DNA of 64,000 nt from Hymenobacter rigui. GTDB taxonomy: Bacteria > Bacteroidota > Bacteroidia > Cytophagales > Hymenobacteraceae. The notes under the pieces were generated by a model. That model did no database searches. It was not told the DNA's origin and saw only the letters and a program-made list of their open reading frames with translations. Below, in pieces: positions 8,789 through 17,052 of the stretch. Within the stretch, counting starts at the first letter, position 1. Every line of letters starts with the position of its first letter. The position numbers and the translations under genes were made by a program. The DNA lies in assembly GCF_003944715.1 (NCBI RefSeq), contig NZ_RWIT01000020.1, positions 1 to 64,000 on the forward strand. Reading direction: 5' to 3'.

Positions 8789-9796
8789 TTAACCGTTCAT
8801 TTTCTCGCCCAGCTTCTGGATGAGGTCGGCGGTGCGGGTGCTGTAGCCGGTTTCGTTGTCGTACCAGCCTACCACTTTCACCAGCGTACCGTTGGCCGAG
8901 GTCAGCTCCGAGTCGAAGATGCACGAGTGGGGGTTGCCCACGATGTCGATGCTCACCAGCGGATCGGTGCTGTACTCCAGGATACCTTTCAGGGGGCCTT
9001 CAGCAGCAGCCTTCACGGCGGCGTTGATTTCCTCCTTCGATACTTCCTTTTTCAGGATTACGGTCAGGTCCGTAGTCGAGCCATCTGGAATAGGCACGCG
9101 CATGGCAATACCATCCAGTTTGCCCTTCAGCTGGGGCAGTACCAGCCCTACAGCTTTAGCAGCACCCGTCGAAGTGGGGATGATGCTGTAAGCAGCGGCG
9201 CGGGCGCGGCGCAGGTCTTTGTGGGGTGCGTCCTGCAGGTTCTGATCGGAAGTGTAGGCGTGCACCGTGGTGATGTAGCCTTTCTCGATGCCGAAAGCAT
9301 CATCCAGCACCTTGGCCATGGGGGCCAGGCAGTTGGTGGTGCACGAAGCGTTAGACAGGATGGTTTCCGAGCCCGTCAGGATGTCTTCGTTCACGCCCAG
9401 CACTACCGTGGGGATGTTGCCGGTAGCGGGAGCCGAAATAACCACTTTCTTGGCACCGGCGGTCAGGTGCTGACCAGCACCAGCCTCGTCCACGAAGCGG
9501 CCGGTCGATTCCAGCACCACGTCAACGCCCATCTGGCCCCAGGGCAGCAGCTTGGGGTCACGCTCGGCCAGAGCGGCAATGCGCTGGCCGTTTACGGTCA
9601 GGCTCTCCTCGTCGTAGGCTACGGTGCCGTCGAAGCGGCCGTGTACGGAGTCGTACTTCAGCAGGTGCGCCAGCGTTTTGTTGTCAGTCAGGTCGTTGAT
9701 TGCCACGACTTCCACGTTCTCACGCTGAAGCAGCGCCTTGAACGTGAGACGGCCGATGCGGCCGAAGCCGTTGATGGCAACTTTGATTTTAGCCAT
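8789..9796 (-). CDS. gap: type I glyceraldehyde-3-phosphate dehydrogenase
   Basis: A cytoplasmic glycolytic enzyme that converts glyceraldehyde-3-phosphate, NAD+ and phosphate into 1,3-bisphosphoglycerate. The 335-residue length is standard. The Rossmann motif NGFGRIGR lies at residues 9-16, the catalytic Cys152 sits in SNASCTTNCLAP, and HAYTSDQNLQDAPH and WYDNETGYSTR near the C-terminus are family hallmarks. It is a single-gene unit, with a Bacteroidota promoter about 60 bp upstream and a strong terminator downstream. Confidence 0.97.
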   Translation of the reverse strand: MAKIKVAINGFGRIGRLTFKALLQRENVEVVAINDLTDNKTLAHLLKYDSVHGRFDGTVAYDEESLTVNGQRIAALAERDPKLLPWGQMGVDVVLESTGRFVDEAGAGQHLTAGAKKVVISAPATGNIPTVVLGVNEDILTGSETILSNASCTTNCLAPMAKVLDDAFGIEKGYITTVHAYTSDQNLQDAPHKDLRRARAAAYSIIPTSTGAAKAVGLVLPQLKGKLDGIAMRVPIPDGSTTDLTVILKKEVSKEEINAAVKAAAEGPLKGILEYSTDPLVSIDIVGNPHSCIFDSELTSANGTLVKVVGWYDNETGYSTRTADLIQKLGEKMNG

Positions 9797-9854
9797 AGTA
9801 GTATGGGGAAATGGGAGGTTTATCGGTCCGGAGGGGCCGGGTGAAAACGCGGAG

Positions 9855-9886
9855 CGAAGGTAACGGGCTGGGGGTACTTCGCCAAA
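9855..9886 (-). promoter_or_regulatory. putative promoter of gapA
   Basis: On the minus strand, TTTG (complement of 9883-9886) and TACCTTCG (complement of 9855-9862) are separated by 20 nt. This is close to the Bacteroidota vegetative consensus (TTTG, about 19 nt, TAnnTTTG), and it sits about 60 bp before the gapA ATG. Confidence 0.55.
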
Positions 9887-10031
9887 TCAAAGCCAAAGTA
9901 GCGGGCCGGGGCCGGGCCGGTTTGGGCCGGGCAGACCGGCATACGGCCCTCACACCCTCCCGCAGCAAAAAATTTCCACCTGAAAATCAGCTCATTTATC
10001 CGGAATCGACTATTTTTTTCAAAACCAGGTA

Positions 10032-10061
10032 TTGCGCTGAAAGTTCCGCCTCCTATCTTTG
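10032..10061 (+). promoter_or_regulatory. promoter of first tRNA-Glu gene
   Basis: TTG at 10032-10034, 19 nt, then TATCTTTG at 10054-10061, about 40 bp before the mature tRNA. The second tRNA-Glu cassette has the same spacing (19 nt) with TACTTTTG. The rest of the 9797-10100 gap holds only this promoter and that of gapA. Confidence 0.8.
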
Positions 10062-10100
10062 CATCATCAAAACGGAAAAACGCTCCGCTTCTGATAACAC

Positions 10101-10172
10101 GGTCCGTTCGTCTAGGGGTTAGGACAGTAGATTTTCATTCTACCAACAGGGGTTCGATTCCCCTACGGACTA
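10101..10172 (+). tRNA. tRNA-Glu (anticodon TTC)
   Basis: A complete cloverleaf. The acceptor stem GGTCCGT pairs with ACGGACT (first pair G-U), the anticodon arm is GTAGA-TTTTCAT-TCTAC with anticodon TTC, and the T arm is GGGG-TTCGATT-CCCC. The discriminator base is A and CCA is not encoded. An exact copy lies at 19860-19931. Confidence 0.95.
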
Positions 10173-10176
10173 CTTC

Positions 10177-10212
10177 AAAAAGCCTTCTGCTACTCAGCGG
10201 AAGGCTTTTTTA
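10177..10212 (+). terminator. terminator of first tRNA-Glu gene
   Basis: The stem AAGCCTTCTGCT-ACTC-AGCGGAAGGCTT is followed by TTTTTAT, starting 5 nt after the tRNA. The same hairpin, with one compensating pair change, follows the second tRNA copy. Confidence 0.88.
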
Positions 10213-10277
10213 TTTCCCGGCGCTGGCTCTCCAGCCCCGCGCAACCGCGGGGTGGGCTTCTGCGTCTGGTAAGGGTG

Positions 10278-13028
10278 ATGTCCACTACCTCCCCTGCGCT
10301 GGGCGGCCTGCTGGCCCTGGCCCTGCTGGGTGCCTGCCAGACGCCCAAACCCGCTACCTCCGTGAAATCTGCCGCCCTGCCGGCTTCGCCGCGCCCGGCC
10401 GAAGCCCCGCTGATCTGGAAAAACGAAGCCTTTGCCCTCTACGCCGACCGCGTGGAGCAGGGCCCGCACGTGGCCCGGGCCGTGTCGCGCACGGAACTGA
10501 CCTCCAGCTACCAAAGCCCGGCCAACGCCTACCAGGACCCGCGCATCACGTTCAAGTTCAGCCTTAACGGCACCGACAACGAAATGGCCCCGGGCCAGGA
10601 CCACCGCATTGTGGCCATTCCCCGGGCCGGCAGCACGGCGGTAGAAACGCCGGTGCTCACGTTCGGGCAGCAGTTTGTCGATAAAACCGAGGTGCCCGCC
10701 AACACCTACCTGGCCCCCAACACGCCCCTGACCATCCGGCTGGATCTGCGGCCGGTGCTGGCGGCGTTCAAGAAGCAGGGCTACTTTACTACGTATGCCG
10801 GCGAGAAGCTCTACGCTCAGGATTTTAAAGGCGTGTTCGTGGCCGGCAACACGGCCCCACTGAGCTGGGACTTTGCCAACCTGGCCGGCAAACAGGAGCT
10901 GGAGCTGAAGGACCCCGACGACAACGGTATCTACGAAGTCACGCTGGTGCTGAACCAGCCCGCCGCCGCCAAAACCACGGCCACCGCCTGGAAAAAGACC
11001 CTCAACACCGACGACCTACCCCAGTACTCGTCGGACTACCCCCTCCCTGACGCGCTCTACAACCTGGCGCTGGAGGAAGCCCGCCGCGCCGTGGAGCCCG
11101 ATGGCACCTTCCGCACCGGCCAGGAATGGGCCGGCGTGTGGACGCGCGACATCAGCTACTCTATTATTCTGGCGCAGGCGGTCTTGCAGCCGAAAGTGGC
11201 CATGACCAGCCTGCTGCGCAAGGTTAGCGCCAACGGCCGCATCATCCAGGACACCGGCACCGGCGGGGCCTACCCCTGCTCCACCGACCGGATGATCTGG
11301 GCCGTGGCCGCCTGGGAAATCTACCTAGTGACGGGCGACGAGGACTGGCTGCGCAAGGTCTACCCGATCATCAAAAACTCTTTGGATGACGACCGGCAGA
11401 ATGCCTACGACGCGCAATCTGGCCTTGTGCGCGGGGAGTCGTCGTTTCTGGACTGGCGGGAGCAAACGTACCCGCGCTGGATGCAGCCGGTGGATATTTA
11501 CCAGAGCGAAAACCTGGGCACCAACGCCGTGCATTTTCAGGCCAACCAAGTGCTGGCCCAAATGGCCGAGCGACTGGGCGAGGCCACGGTGGCCCGGCAG
11601 GCCCGCGAGCAGGCGGCGCGCCTCAAGCAAGGCATCAACGAGCACCTCTGGCTGGCCGAGCAGGGCTACTACGGGCAGTTCCGGTACGGCCGTAATTTCC
11701 TGAGCCTATCGCCCAAAGCCGAGGCCCTGGGGGAGGCGCTGAGCGTACTCTACGGCGTGGCCGACGCCGACCGGGCCCGGCAGGTAGTGGCCCGCACGCC
11801 CGTGACGGCCTACGGCATTCCGTGCATCTACCCCCAGATTGCCGGCATCCCGCCTTACCATAATAATGCGGTGTGGCCCTTCGTGCAGAGCTTTTGGGCG
11901 CTGGCGGGAGCTGAGGTTGGCAATGAGGCGTCGGTGCTGGAAAGTATGGCGGCGGTGTACCGGCCGGCGGCGCTGTTCCTGACCAACAAGGAAAACTTCG
12001 TGGCCGACAACGGCGACTTCGCCGGCACCCAGATCAACAGCAGCAACATGCTCTGGAGCCTATCGGGCAGCCTGGGGCTGGTGTACAAGGTGCTGTTCGG
12101 GATGCGTTTCGAGCCCGAAGGATTGGTGCTGCGGCCGTTTGTGCCCCAGGCGCTGCAGGGCCGCCGGGAGCTGACCGGCTTCCGCTACCGGAACGCAGTG
12201 CTGGATATTGAGCTGCAGGGCTTCGGCCGCGACATCAGCACCATCACCCTCGACGGCCAGCCCCTGCCCGACGCCACAATTCCCACTACGCTCACCGGCC
12301 GCCACACCGTGCGCATCACTCTGAAAAACCAGGCCCCGGTGGCAGCGGGCACCAACCGCGTAGCCAACCAGTTTGCCCCCGAAACGCCCGCCGTGCGCTA
12401 CGCCGCCGGCCGCCTCAGCTGGGCCCCGGTGGCCGGGGCCAGCGCCTACCAGGTGCTGCGCAACGGCCAGTTTGCGGCCCGCACCACCGAAACCAGCGTG
12501 GCCGTAACGCCGGCCGCCTACGCCGAGTACCAAGTGGTAGCCGTGGACGGGCAGGGCCTAGAGTCGTTTGCCAGTGAGCCGCTGGTGGTGGCCGCCCGCC
12601 CGGCCCAGCTGGTGCAGTTGGAAAGCGGTGCCCCCAAATCGGGCAAGCTGTACAGAGGGTTCAGCGGCGCGGGTTTCGTGGAAATCAGCAAAACGGTGAA
12701 TACCCGCCTGGCCATTCCGGTTACCGTTGCCGAAACCGGCCTCTACGCCCTGGATTTCCGCTACGCCAACGGCAACGGCCCGCTCAACACCGACAACAAG
12801 TGCGCCATCCGCACGCTGCGTCTGGGCCGGCAGCCGCTGGGCACCGTGGTGCTGCCCCAGCGCGGCGTGGCGGAATGGTCGAACTGGGGCTTTACCAACC
12901 CCGTGCTGGTGCAGCTCCCCAAGGGCACGCATACGCTGACGCTCAGCTTCGAGCCTGCCAACGAGAACATGAACGGGGAGGTGAACCAGGCCATGCTCGA
13001 CTACCTGCGGGTAACGCGGGTGGAGTAG
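10278..13028 (+). CDS. large GH63/debranching-type glycosidase lipoprotein
   Basis: A 916-residue surface or periplasmic lipoprotein (LLALALLGAC, lipid Cys20 from the ATG at 10278; a GTG lies just before it). After an N-terminal beta domain (about 40-240) comes an (alpha/alpha)6 barrel with GVWTRDISYS near 290, STDRMIWAVAAWE near 335 and PYHNNAVWPFVQSFWALAG near 520, as in GH63/amylo-alpha-1,6-glucosidase-type enzymes. Then follow a fibronectin-like segment near 710-770 (WAPVAGASAYQVLRNG) and a C-terminal carbohydrate-binding-like beta domain near 780-915. Likely role: hydrolysis of alpha-glucan or another exported oligosaccharide. The exact GH family and substrate are not certain. Downstream is a palindrome, no regulator partner on the same transcript. 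Confidence 0.8.
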   Translation: MSTTSPALGGLLALALLGACQTPKPATSVKSAALPASPRPAEAPLIWKNEAFALYADRVEQGPHVARAVSRTELTSSYQSPANAYQDPRITFKFSLNGTDNEMAPGQDHRIVAIPRAGSTAVETPVLTFGQQFVDKTEVPANTYLAPNTPLTIRLDLRPVLAAFKKQGYFTTYAGEKLYAQDFKGVFVAGNTAPLSWDFANLAGKQELELKDPDDNGIYEVTLVLNQPAAAKTTATAWKKTLNTDDLPQYSSDYPLPDALYNLALEEARRAVEPDGTFRTGQEWAGVWTRDISYSIILAQAVLQPKVAMTSLLRKVSANGRIIQDTGTGGAYPCSTDRMIWAVAAWEIYLVTGDEDWLRKVYPIIKNSLDDDRQNAYDAQSGLVRGESSFLDWREQTYPRWMQPVDIYQSENLGTNAVHFQANQVLAQMAERLGEATVARQAREQAARLKQGINEHLWLAEQGYYGQFRYGRNFLSLSPKAEALGEALSVLYGVADADRARQVVARTPVTAYGIPCIYPQIAGIPPYHNNAVWPFVQSFWALAGAEVGNEASVLESMAAVYRPAALFLTNKENFVADNGDFAGTQINSSNMLWSLSGSLGLVYKVLFGMRFEPEGLVLRPFVPQALQGRRELTGFRYRNAVLDIELQGFGRDISTITLDGQPLPDATIPTTLTGRHTVRITLKNQAPVAAGTNRVANQFAPETPAVRYAAGRLSWAPVAGASAYQVLRNGQFAARTTETSVAVTPAAYAEYQVVAVDGQGLESFASEPLVVAARPAQLVQLESGAPKSGKLYRGFSGAGFVEISKTVNTRLAIPVTVAETGLYALDFRYANGNGPLNTDNKCAIRTLRLGRQPLGTVVLPQRGVAEWSNWGFTNPVLVQLPKGTHTLTLSFEPANENMNGEVNQAMLDYLRVTRVE

Positions 13029-13054
13029 TCGTCAGGGCCAGTTCCTTATATGTT

Positions 13055-13148
13055 CGTCATGCTGAGCGGAGCTGAAGCTTCTCTGTTGATTCGTCGCAAC
13101 GTTATTCAGACGAAGCGGTAGAGATGCTTCGGCAAGCTCAGAATGACG
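13055..13148. repeat. GTCATGCTGAGC-type palindromic repeat, copy 1
   Basis: The arms 13055-13083 and 13121-13148 are imperfect reverse complements (CGTCATGCTGAGC...GAAGC.TCTC). A partly self-complementary middle contains TCGTC/GACGA words. The arm words match those of the palindrome at 13885-13977. It lies in the 3' region of the debranching-type gene. Confidence 0.75.
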
Positions 13149-13228
13149 TTCTTTTATTCGTCCTTTTCCATCTCTCATCCCGCACCTGCCTGCAACCGGG
13201 TTGCTGGTTTTGCCGCTACCTTGCACGC

Positions 13229-13822
13229 ATGCACCCACTCCGCGCCTACATTCACCGGTTTGTGCCTCTCACCGAGGATGAGTGGGCCCCACTGGCGGCC
13301 GGGCTGCGTATGCATCAGCTGGGGCGGAAGCAGGAGTTTGTAACGCAGGGACAGGCTGCTCCGGAGCTGGCGCTGGTGCTTGCCGGGGCTTGCCGGCTGT
13401 ACTACACCCGGCCCGACGGCGAGGAGCGCACCACGTATTTCTTCTTCGAAAACCACCTGATGGGCAGCTACCAAAGCTGCCTCACCGGCCAGCCCAGCCA
13501 ATTCAGTATTCAGGCCCTGGTCCCCACGGAGCTGGTTACGTTCCCGTACGCCCTACTGCGCCGGCTGTTCGATGAGTACCCGGTGTACGAGCGGTTTGGG
13601 CGGCTGCTGGCCGAGTATCACCTGCTGGGCACCGACGCCCGCCTGACCGAGCTGCTGCTGCTGAGCCCCGAGCAGCGTTACCACGCTTTGCTCCGCAGCC
13701 ACAAAACCAAGATTCTGGAGCGCATCCCCCAGCAGTACGTGGCCTCCTACCTGGGCGTAACGCCCGTGTCGCTCAGCCGCATCCGGGCCCGCCTGTTGTC
13801 CAACGATGCTGGACCAATGTAG
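13229..13822 (+). CDS. Crp/Fnr family transcriptional regulator
   Basis: A 197-residue cyclic-nucleotide-binding-domain regulator. I place the start at the ATG at 13229 (MHPLRAYIHRFVPLTEDEW); the open frame continues upstream only into the palindromic repeat. The beta-roll CNB-like domain spans about 20-120 (KQEFVTQGQAAPELALVLAG, YFFFENHLMGSY), followed by a C-terminal helix-turn-helix (IPQQYVASYLGVTPVSLSRIRARL, about 165-190). No FNR-type cysteine cluster is visible, so it probably senses a small ligand or none. This type is numerous in Bacteroidota. Target genes cannot be inferred. Confidence 0.9.
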   Translation: MHPLRAYIHRFVPLTEDEWAPLAAGLRMHQLGRKQEFVTQGQAAPELALVLAGACRLYYTRPDGEERTTYFFFENHLMGSYQSCLTGQPSQFSIQALVPTELVTFPYALLRRLFDEYPVYERFGRLLAEYHLLGTDARLTELLLLSPEQRYHALLRSHKTKILERIPQQYVASYLGVTPVSLSRIRARLLSNDAGPM

Positions 13823-13846
13823 AGACGCAATATCTTGCGTCTCTTT
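13821..13846 (+). terminator. hairpin at the stop codon of the Crp/Fnr gene
   Basis: AGAGACGCAA (13821-13830) pairs perfectly with TTGCGTCTCT (13835-13844) around a TATC loop, followed by a short T-run. The stem begins inside the TAG stop codon. This AGAGACGC hairpin word recurs, degenerate, near 14065-14080. Confidence 0.7.
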
Positions 13847-13884
13847 GTTGCTGAGGTTGAATTTACTGAAGATATACCTAGAAC

Positions 13885-13977
13885 GGTCATGCTGAGCTTG
13901 CCGAAGCATCTCTACCGCTTCGCTGCAATACTATTCAAGCGAGGCGGTAGAGATGCTTCGGCAAGCTCAGCATGACC
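13885..13977. repeat. GTCATGCTGAGC-type palindromic repeat, copy 2
   Basis: The 40-bp arms 13885-13924 and 13938-13977 match as reverse complements with a single mismatch, leaving a 13-nt loop. This is the main content of the 345-bp gap between the Crp/Fnr gene and the DUF4260 gene; I see no gene in that gap. Confidence 0.85.
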
Positions 13978-14167
13978 ATTCTACTGGTTTCAGCAACTTC
14001 GTAGGCAGATTCGTTGCGTAGGCAGTGCTGATTGAGTCGTTCAATGACGAGACTTCAACTGTCGCGTCTCTACGGCGGTTTGGCCGGATTTCTTAGCGTT
14101 TGTTAACGAATTGCGGCGGGCTGGAGGCTGACCTTTGGGATGTTGTTCTACTACATTCCAAAACCCC

Positions 14168-14533
14168 ATGAAAACCCTGCTCAAACTCGAAGAACTGGCC
14201 CAACTCCTGGCTGCAATGCTGATTTTTGCCCACTTACCCTATGCGTGGTGGTGGCTGCCGGCCCTGTTTCTGGTGCCCGATCTGGGCATGCTGGGCTACC
14301 TGGCTGGCCCCCGCGTGGGGGCCTTCACCTACAACATAGTGCACCACAAAGCCCTGGCCCTGCTGGTGGGGCTGGCCGGCTGGGTGCTGGGGCAGCCGCT
14401 GCTGCTGCTGGCCGGCTCGGTGCTACTGTTTCATTCGGCCTTCGACCGGCTGCTGGGCTACGGGCTCAAGTATAAAACCGGCTTTCAGGATACGCACCTG
14501 GGCCGTGTTGGCCGGGAGTTGGTGGAGGCTTAG
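14168..14533 (+). CDS. DUF4260 family membrane protein
   Basis: A 121-residue integral membrane protein that matches the DUF4260 pattern: short N-terminus (MKTLLKLEELAQLLAAML), PDLGMLGYLAGPRVGAFTYNIVHHKALAL in the middle, FDRLLGYGLKYKTGFQDTHLG at the end. There are about four hydrophobic segments. The family has no established function. I use the ATG at 14168 rather than the TTG at 14135, since the family begins at this Met. It stands between the Crp/Fnr gene and the otsAB fusion, on the same strand but with clear gaps, so no operon is evident. Confidence 0.87.
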   Translation: MKTLLKLEELAQLLAAMLIFAHLPYAWWWLPALFLVPDLGMLGYLAGPRVGAFTYNIVHHKALALLVGLAGWVLGQPLLLLAGSVLLFHSAFDRLLGYGLKYKTGFQDTHLGRVGRELVEA

Positions 14534-14673
14534 ATGTGGGGCGGGCAGTTCCTTTGTATGGTTGAGCTTAGCTACTTACGAGACGGGGGTGATAACAGAA
14601 ACCGGGAAACAAACTAATGGCCGCCGCCGGTTTTCTCCCGTAAACCCATGGGTTCACCAATCCAAAATGGCCT

Positions 14674-16848
14674 ATGTCGCGCACCATTATTGTCTCGAAT
14701 CGACTACCTACCAAAATCCTTCGCACTGATGACAGCCTCACGTTTCAGCCCAGCGAAGGCGGGCTGGCAACCGGTCTGGGCTCCATTTACCGCCAGGAGG
14801 GCAACGTGTGGGTAGGCTGGCCGGGGCTCTTTGTGGAAGATGCGGCCGAAGAAGAGTACGTGTGCGAGCAACTGCGCCAAGATAGCATGGTGCCGGTGTT
14901 CCTGACCGAAGCCGAAATCCGGGACTTCTACGAGGGCTTCAGCAACTCCACGCTCTGGCCCACCTTTCACTACTTCACCCAGTACGCTACCTACGAGCAG
15001 GCCCACTGGGATGCCTACGTGGCCGTGAACGAGAAATTCTGCCGGGCCGTGCTGGAGCTGGCCGGTCCTGAAGATACCATCTGGGTGCACGATTATCAGC
15101 TGCTGCTGCTGCCGGCCATGCTGCGCAAAGCCCGCCCCGAGGCCACCATCGGCTTCTTCCTGCACATTCCGTTCCCGTCTTACGAGCTGATTCGGGTGTT
15201 GCCCTGGCGCACCGAGCTGCTGGAAGGCATGCTGGGAGCTGATTTGCTGGGCTTCCACACCTTCGGCTACATGCGCCATTTCCTGAGTGCGGTAGCTCAG
15301 CTCCTGGGCCTCTCGGCCCAGAACGGACAGATAGAAACCGGCTCGCGCACGGTGCTGGTCGATGCTTTTCCGATGGGCATTGACTACGAGCGGTACGTGG
15401 AAGCAGCGGCTTCGGAGGCGGCACAGCAGCACGAGGCCACCTACCGTGAGGCCCTGCGCGACGTGCGCGTAATTCTCTCCATCGACCGGCTCGACTATTC
15501 CAAAGGCATTGCCCAGCGGCTGCGGGCCTTTGAGCTGCTGATTCAGCGCTACCCCGAGTGGCGCGAACAGGTCAGCCTGATTATGGTGGTGGTACCCTCC
15601 CGCGACCAGGTGGCCCAATACGCCAGTCTCAAGGAGGAAATCGACGAACTGGTGGGCCGCATCAACGCCCAGTACCGCACTATTTCCTGGACGCCCATTC
15701 ATTACTTCTACCGCTCCTTCCCGCTGGAAGAGCTGGCCTCTCTGTACCGCCTGGCCGAAGTGGCCCTGGTGACGCCCATGCGCGACGGCATGAATCTGGT
15801 GGCCAAGGAGTTCGTGGCCAGCAAGGCTGATCAGAAAGGCGTACTGATTCTGAGTGAGCGGGCCGGTGCGGCCCGGGAGCTGTCAGATGCTCTCATCATC
15901 AACCCTACCGACACCGGCCAACTGGCCGAGGCCATGCACGATGCGCTGGTGATGCCCGAGGACGAGCAGCAGCAGCGCATGAGCGCCATGCAGGCCCTGG
16001 TGCGCCAGTACAATGTGTTTGCCTGGACCAAGCTGTTCATGGCACGCTTGGCCTACAGCAAAATGAAGCAGCACACGCTGGATACCGAAACCCTGAAACC
16101 GGTGGTAGTGGAGCAGCTGCTGGCCGATTACCACGCCGCTCCATCCCGCCTGCTGCTGCTCGATTATGACGGCACGCTGGCTCCTTTCCACCCCAATCCC
16201 CAGCGCGCCCAACCCGACCAGGAGCTGCTGCTGCTGCTGCGCGCCCTCACCGATAATCCGCAGAACCGCGTGGTCATCATCAGTGGCCGCGACCGGGCCA
16301 CCCTGCAGGAATGGCTGGGCCACCTACCGGTTGATTTTATTGCTGAGCACGGCGTGTGGCTGCGGGCCGCGGGCGAGGATTGGCAGCTGTTTCAAACACT
16401 CAGCAATGAGTGGCAGCGCGACATCCGGCCGATTCTGGAGCTGTACGTGGCCCGCACCGCCGGCTCGTTCATTGAGCAGAAAGAGTACTCGCTGGTGTGG
16501 CACTTCCGCCGTGCCGACGCCGAGCTGGGGGCCGTACGGGCCCGCGACCTGCTCAACCACCTCTCCTTCATGACGGCCAACACCGACCTGCAGGTAATGG
16601 AAGGTAATAAGGTCATCGAAATCAAGACGGCCGGCATCCATAAGGGTACGGCCGCCGCCCGCTGGCTGGCTACGTACCAGCCCGCCTTCACCCTGGCCCT
16701 GGGCGACGACCGGACCGACGAGGACACCTTCCGGGCCATGCCGCCCGAAGCTTACACCATCAAAGTAGGTACCGCCAGCCGCTCCCTGGCCCGCTACCAC
16801 GTCGCCTCTACTACCGACGTGCGCAAGCTGCTCCGGGCCCTGCTGTAA
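14674..16848 (+). CDS. otsAB: bifunctional trehalose-6-phosphate synthase/phosphatase
   Basis: A 724-residue fusion. Residues 1 to about 470 form a GT20 trehalose-6-phosphate synthase (UDP-glucose plus glucose-6-phosphate), with IVSNRLPTK at the start, VWVHDYQLLLLP, FFLHIPFPS, SIDRLDYSKGI and the late VTPMRDGMNLVAKEF. Residues from about 485 form a HAD-type trehalose-6-phosphate phosphatase (LLLDYDGTLAPF near 495, ISGRDRATL, LGDDRTDEDTF near 676). Together they make trehalose in the cytosol, usually as an osmotic and desiccation protectant. The fused order is common in Bacteroidota. It converges on a GH15 gene across repeat copy B. Confidence 0.96.
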   Translation: MSRTIIVSNRLPTKILRTDDSLTFQPSEGGLATGLGSIYRQEGNVWVGWPGLFVEDAAEEEYVCEQLRQDSMVPVFLTEAEIRDFYEGFSNSTLWPTFHYFTQYATYEQAHWDAYVAVNEKFCRAVLELAGPEDTIWVHDYQLLLLPAMLRKARPEATIGFFLHIPFPSYELIRVLPWRTELLEGMLGADLLGFHTFGYMRHFLSAVAQLLGLSAQNGQIETGSRTVLVDAFPMGIDYERYVEAAASEAAQQHEATYREALRDVRVILSIDRLDYSKGIAQRLRAFELLIQRYPEWREQVSLIMVVVPSRDQVAQYASLKEEIDELVGRINAQYRTISWTPIHYFYRSFPLEELASLYRLAEVALVTPMRDGMNLVAKEFVASKADQKGVLILSERAGAARELSDALIINPTDTGQLAEAMHDALVMPEDEQQQRMSAMQALVRQYNVFAWTKLFMARLAYSKMKQHTLDTETLKPVVVEQLLADYHAAPSRLLLLDYDGTLAPFHPNPQRAQPDQELLLLLRALTDNPQNRVVIISGRDRATLQEWLGHLPVDFIAEHGVWLRAAGEDWQLFQTLSNEWQRDIRPILELYVARTAGSFIEQKEYSLVWHFRRADAELGAVRARDLLNHLSFMTANTDLQVMEGNKVIEIKTAGIHKGTAAARWLATYQPAFTLALGDDRTDEDTFRAMPPEAYTIKVGTASRSLARYHVASTTDVRKLLRALL

Positions 16849-16871
16849 CTCGTCATTGCGAAAGGGCACCT

Positions 16872-17032
16872 GTCATTGCGAGTGAAGCGAAGCAATCCGT
16901 CCTTTTCCTACGCCCAACTCTGTTTCATGCAAAAGCCCCTGACGTCCGCACTGGCGTCAGGGGCTTTTGTTTAGGTCAACGGTTGAAGCACTAAAAAGGA
17001 CGGATTGCTTCGTCGTGCCTCCTCGCAATGAC
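16872..17032. repeat. nested palindromic element, copy B
   Basis: The outer arms 16872-16907 (GTCATTGCGAG...GAAGCAATCCGTCC) and 16993-17032 are near reverse complements, with an inner hairpin at 16931-16968. An additional half-word CGTCATTGCG sits just before it at 16851-16860. Homologous throughout to copy A at 3733-3893. Confidence 0.85.
16931..16968. terminator. bidirectional intrinsic terminator inside repeat copy B
   Basis: The stem AAAAGCCCCTGACG/CGTCAGGGGCTTTT differs from copy A only in the loop. It is placed to end both the otsAB transcript and the opposing GH15 transcript. Confidence 0.85.
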
Positions 17033-17052
17033 GCTCACTCGCCAGCGTCTGC

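Noticed and set aside
13055..13977. Possible CRISPR array, because similar words repeat near the Crp/Fnr gene
   Set aside because: There are only inverted repeats (two palindromes flanking a gene), no regular direct repeats with spacers and no cas genes.
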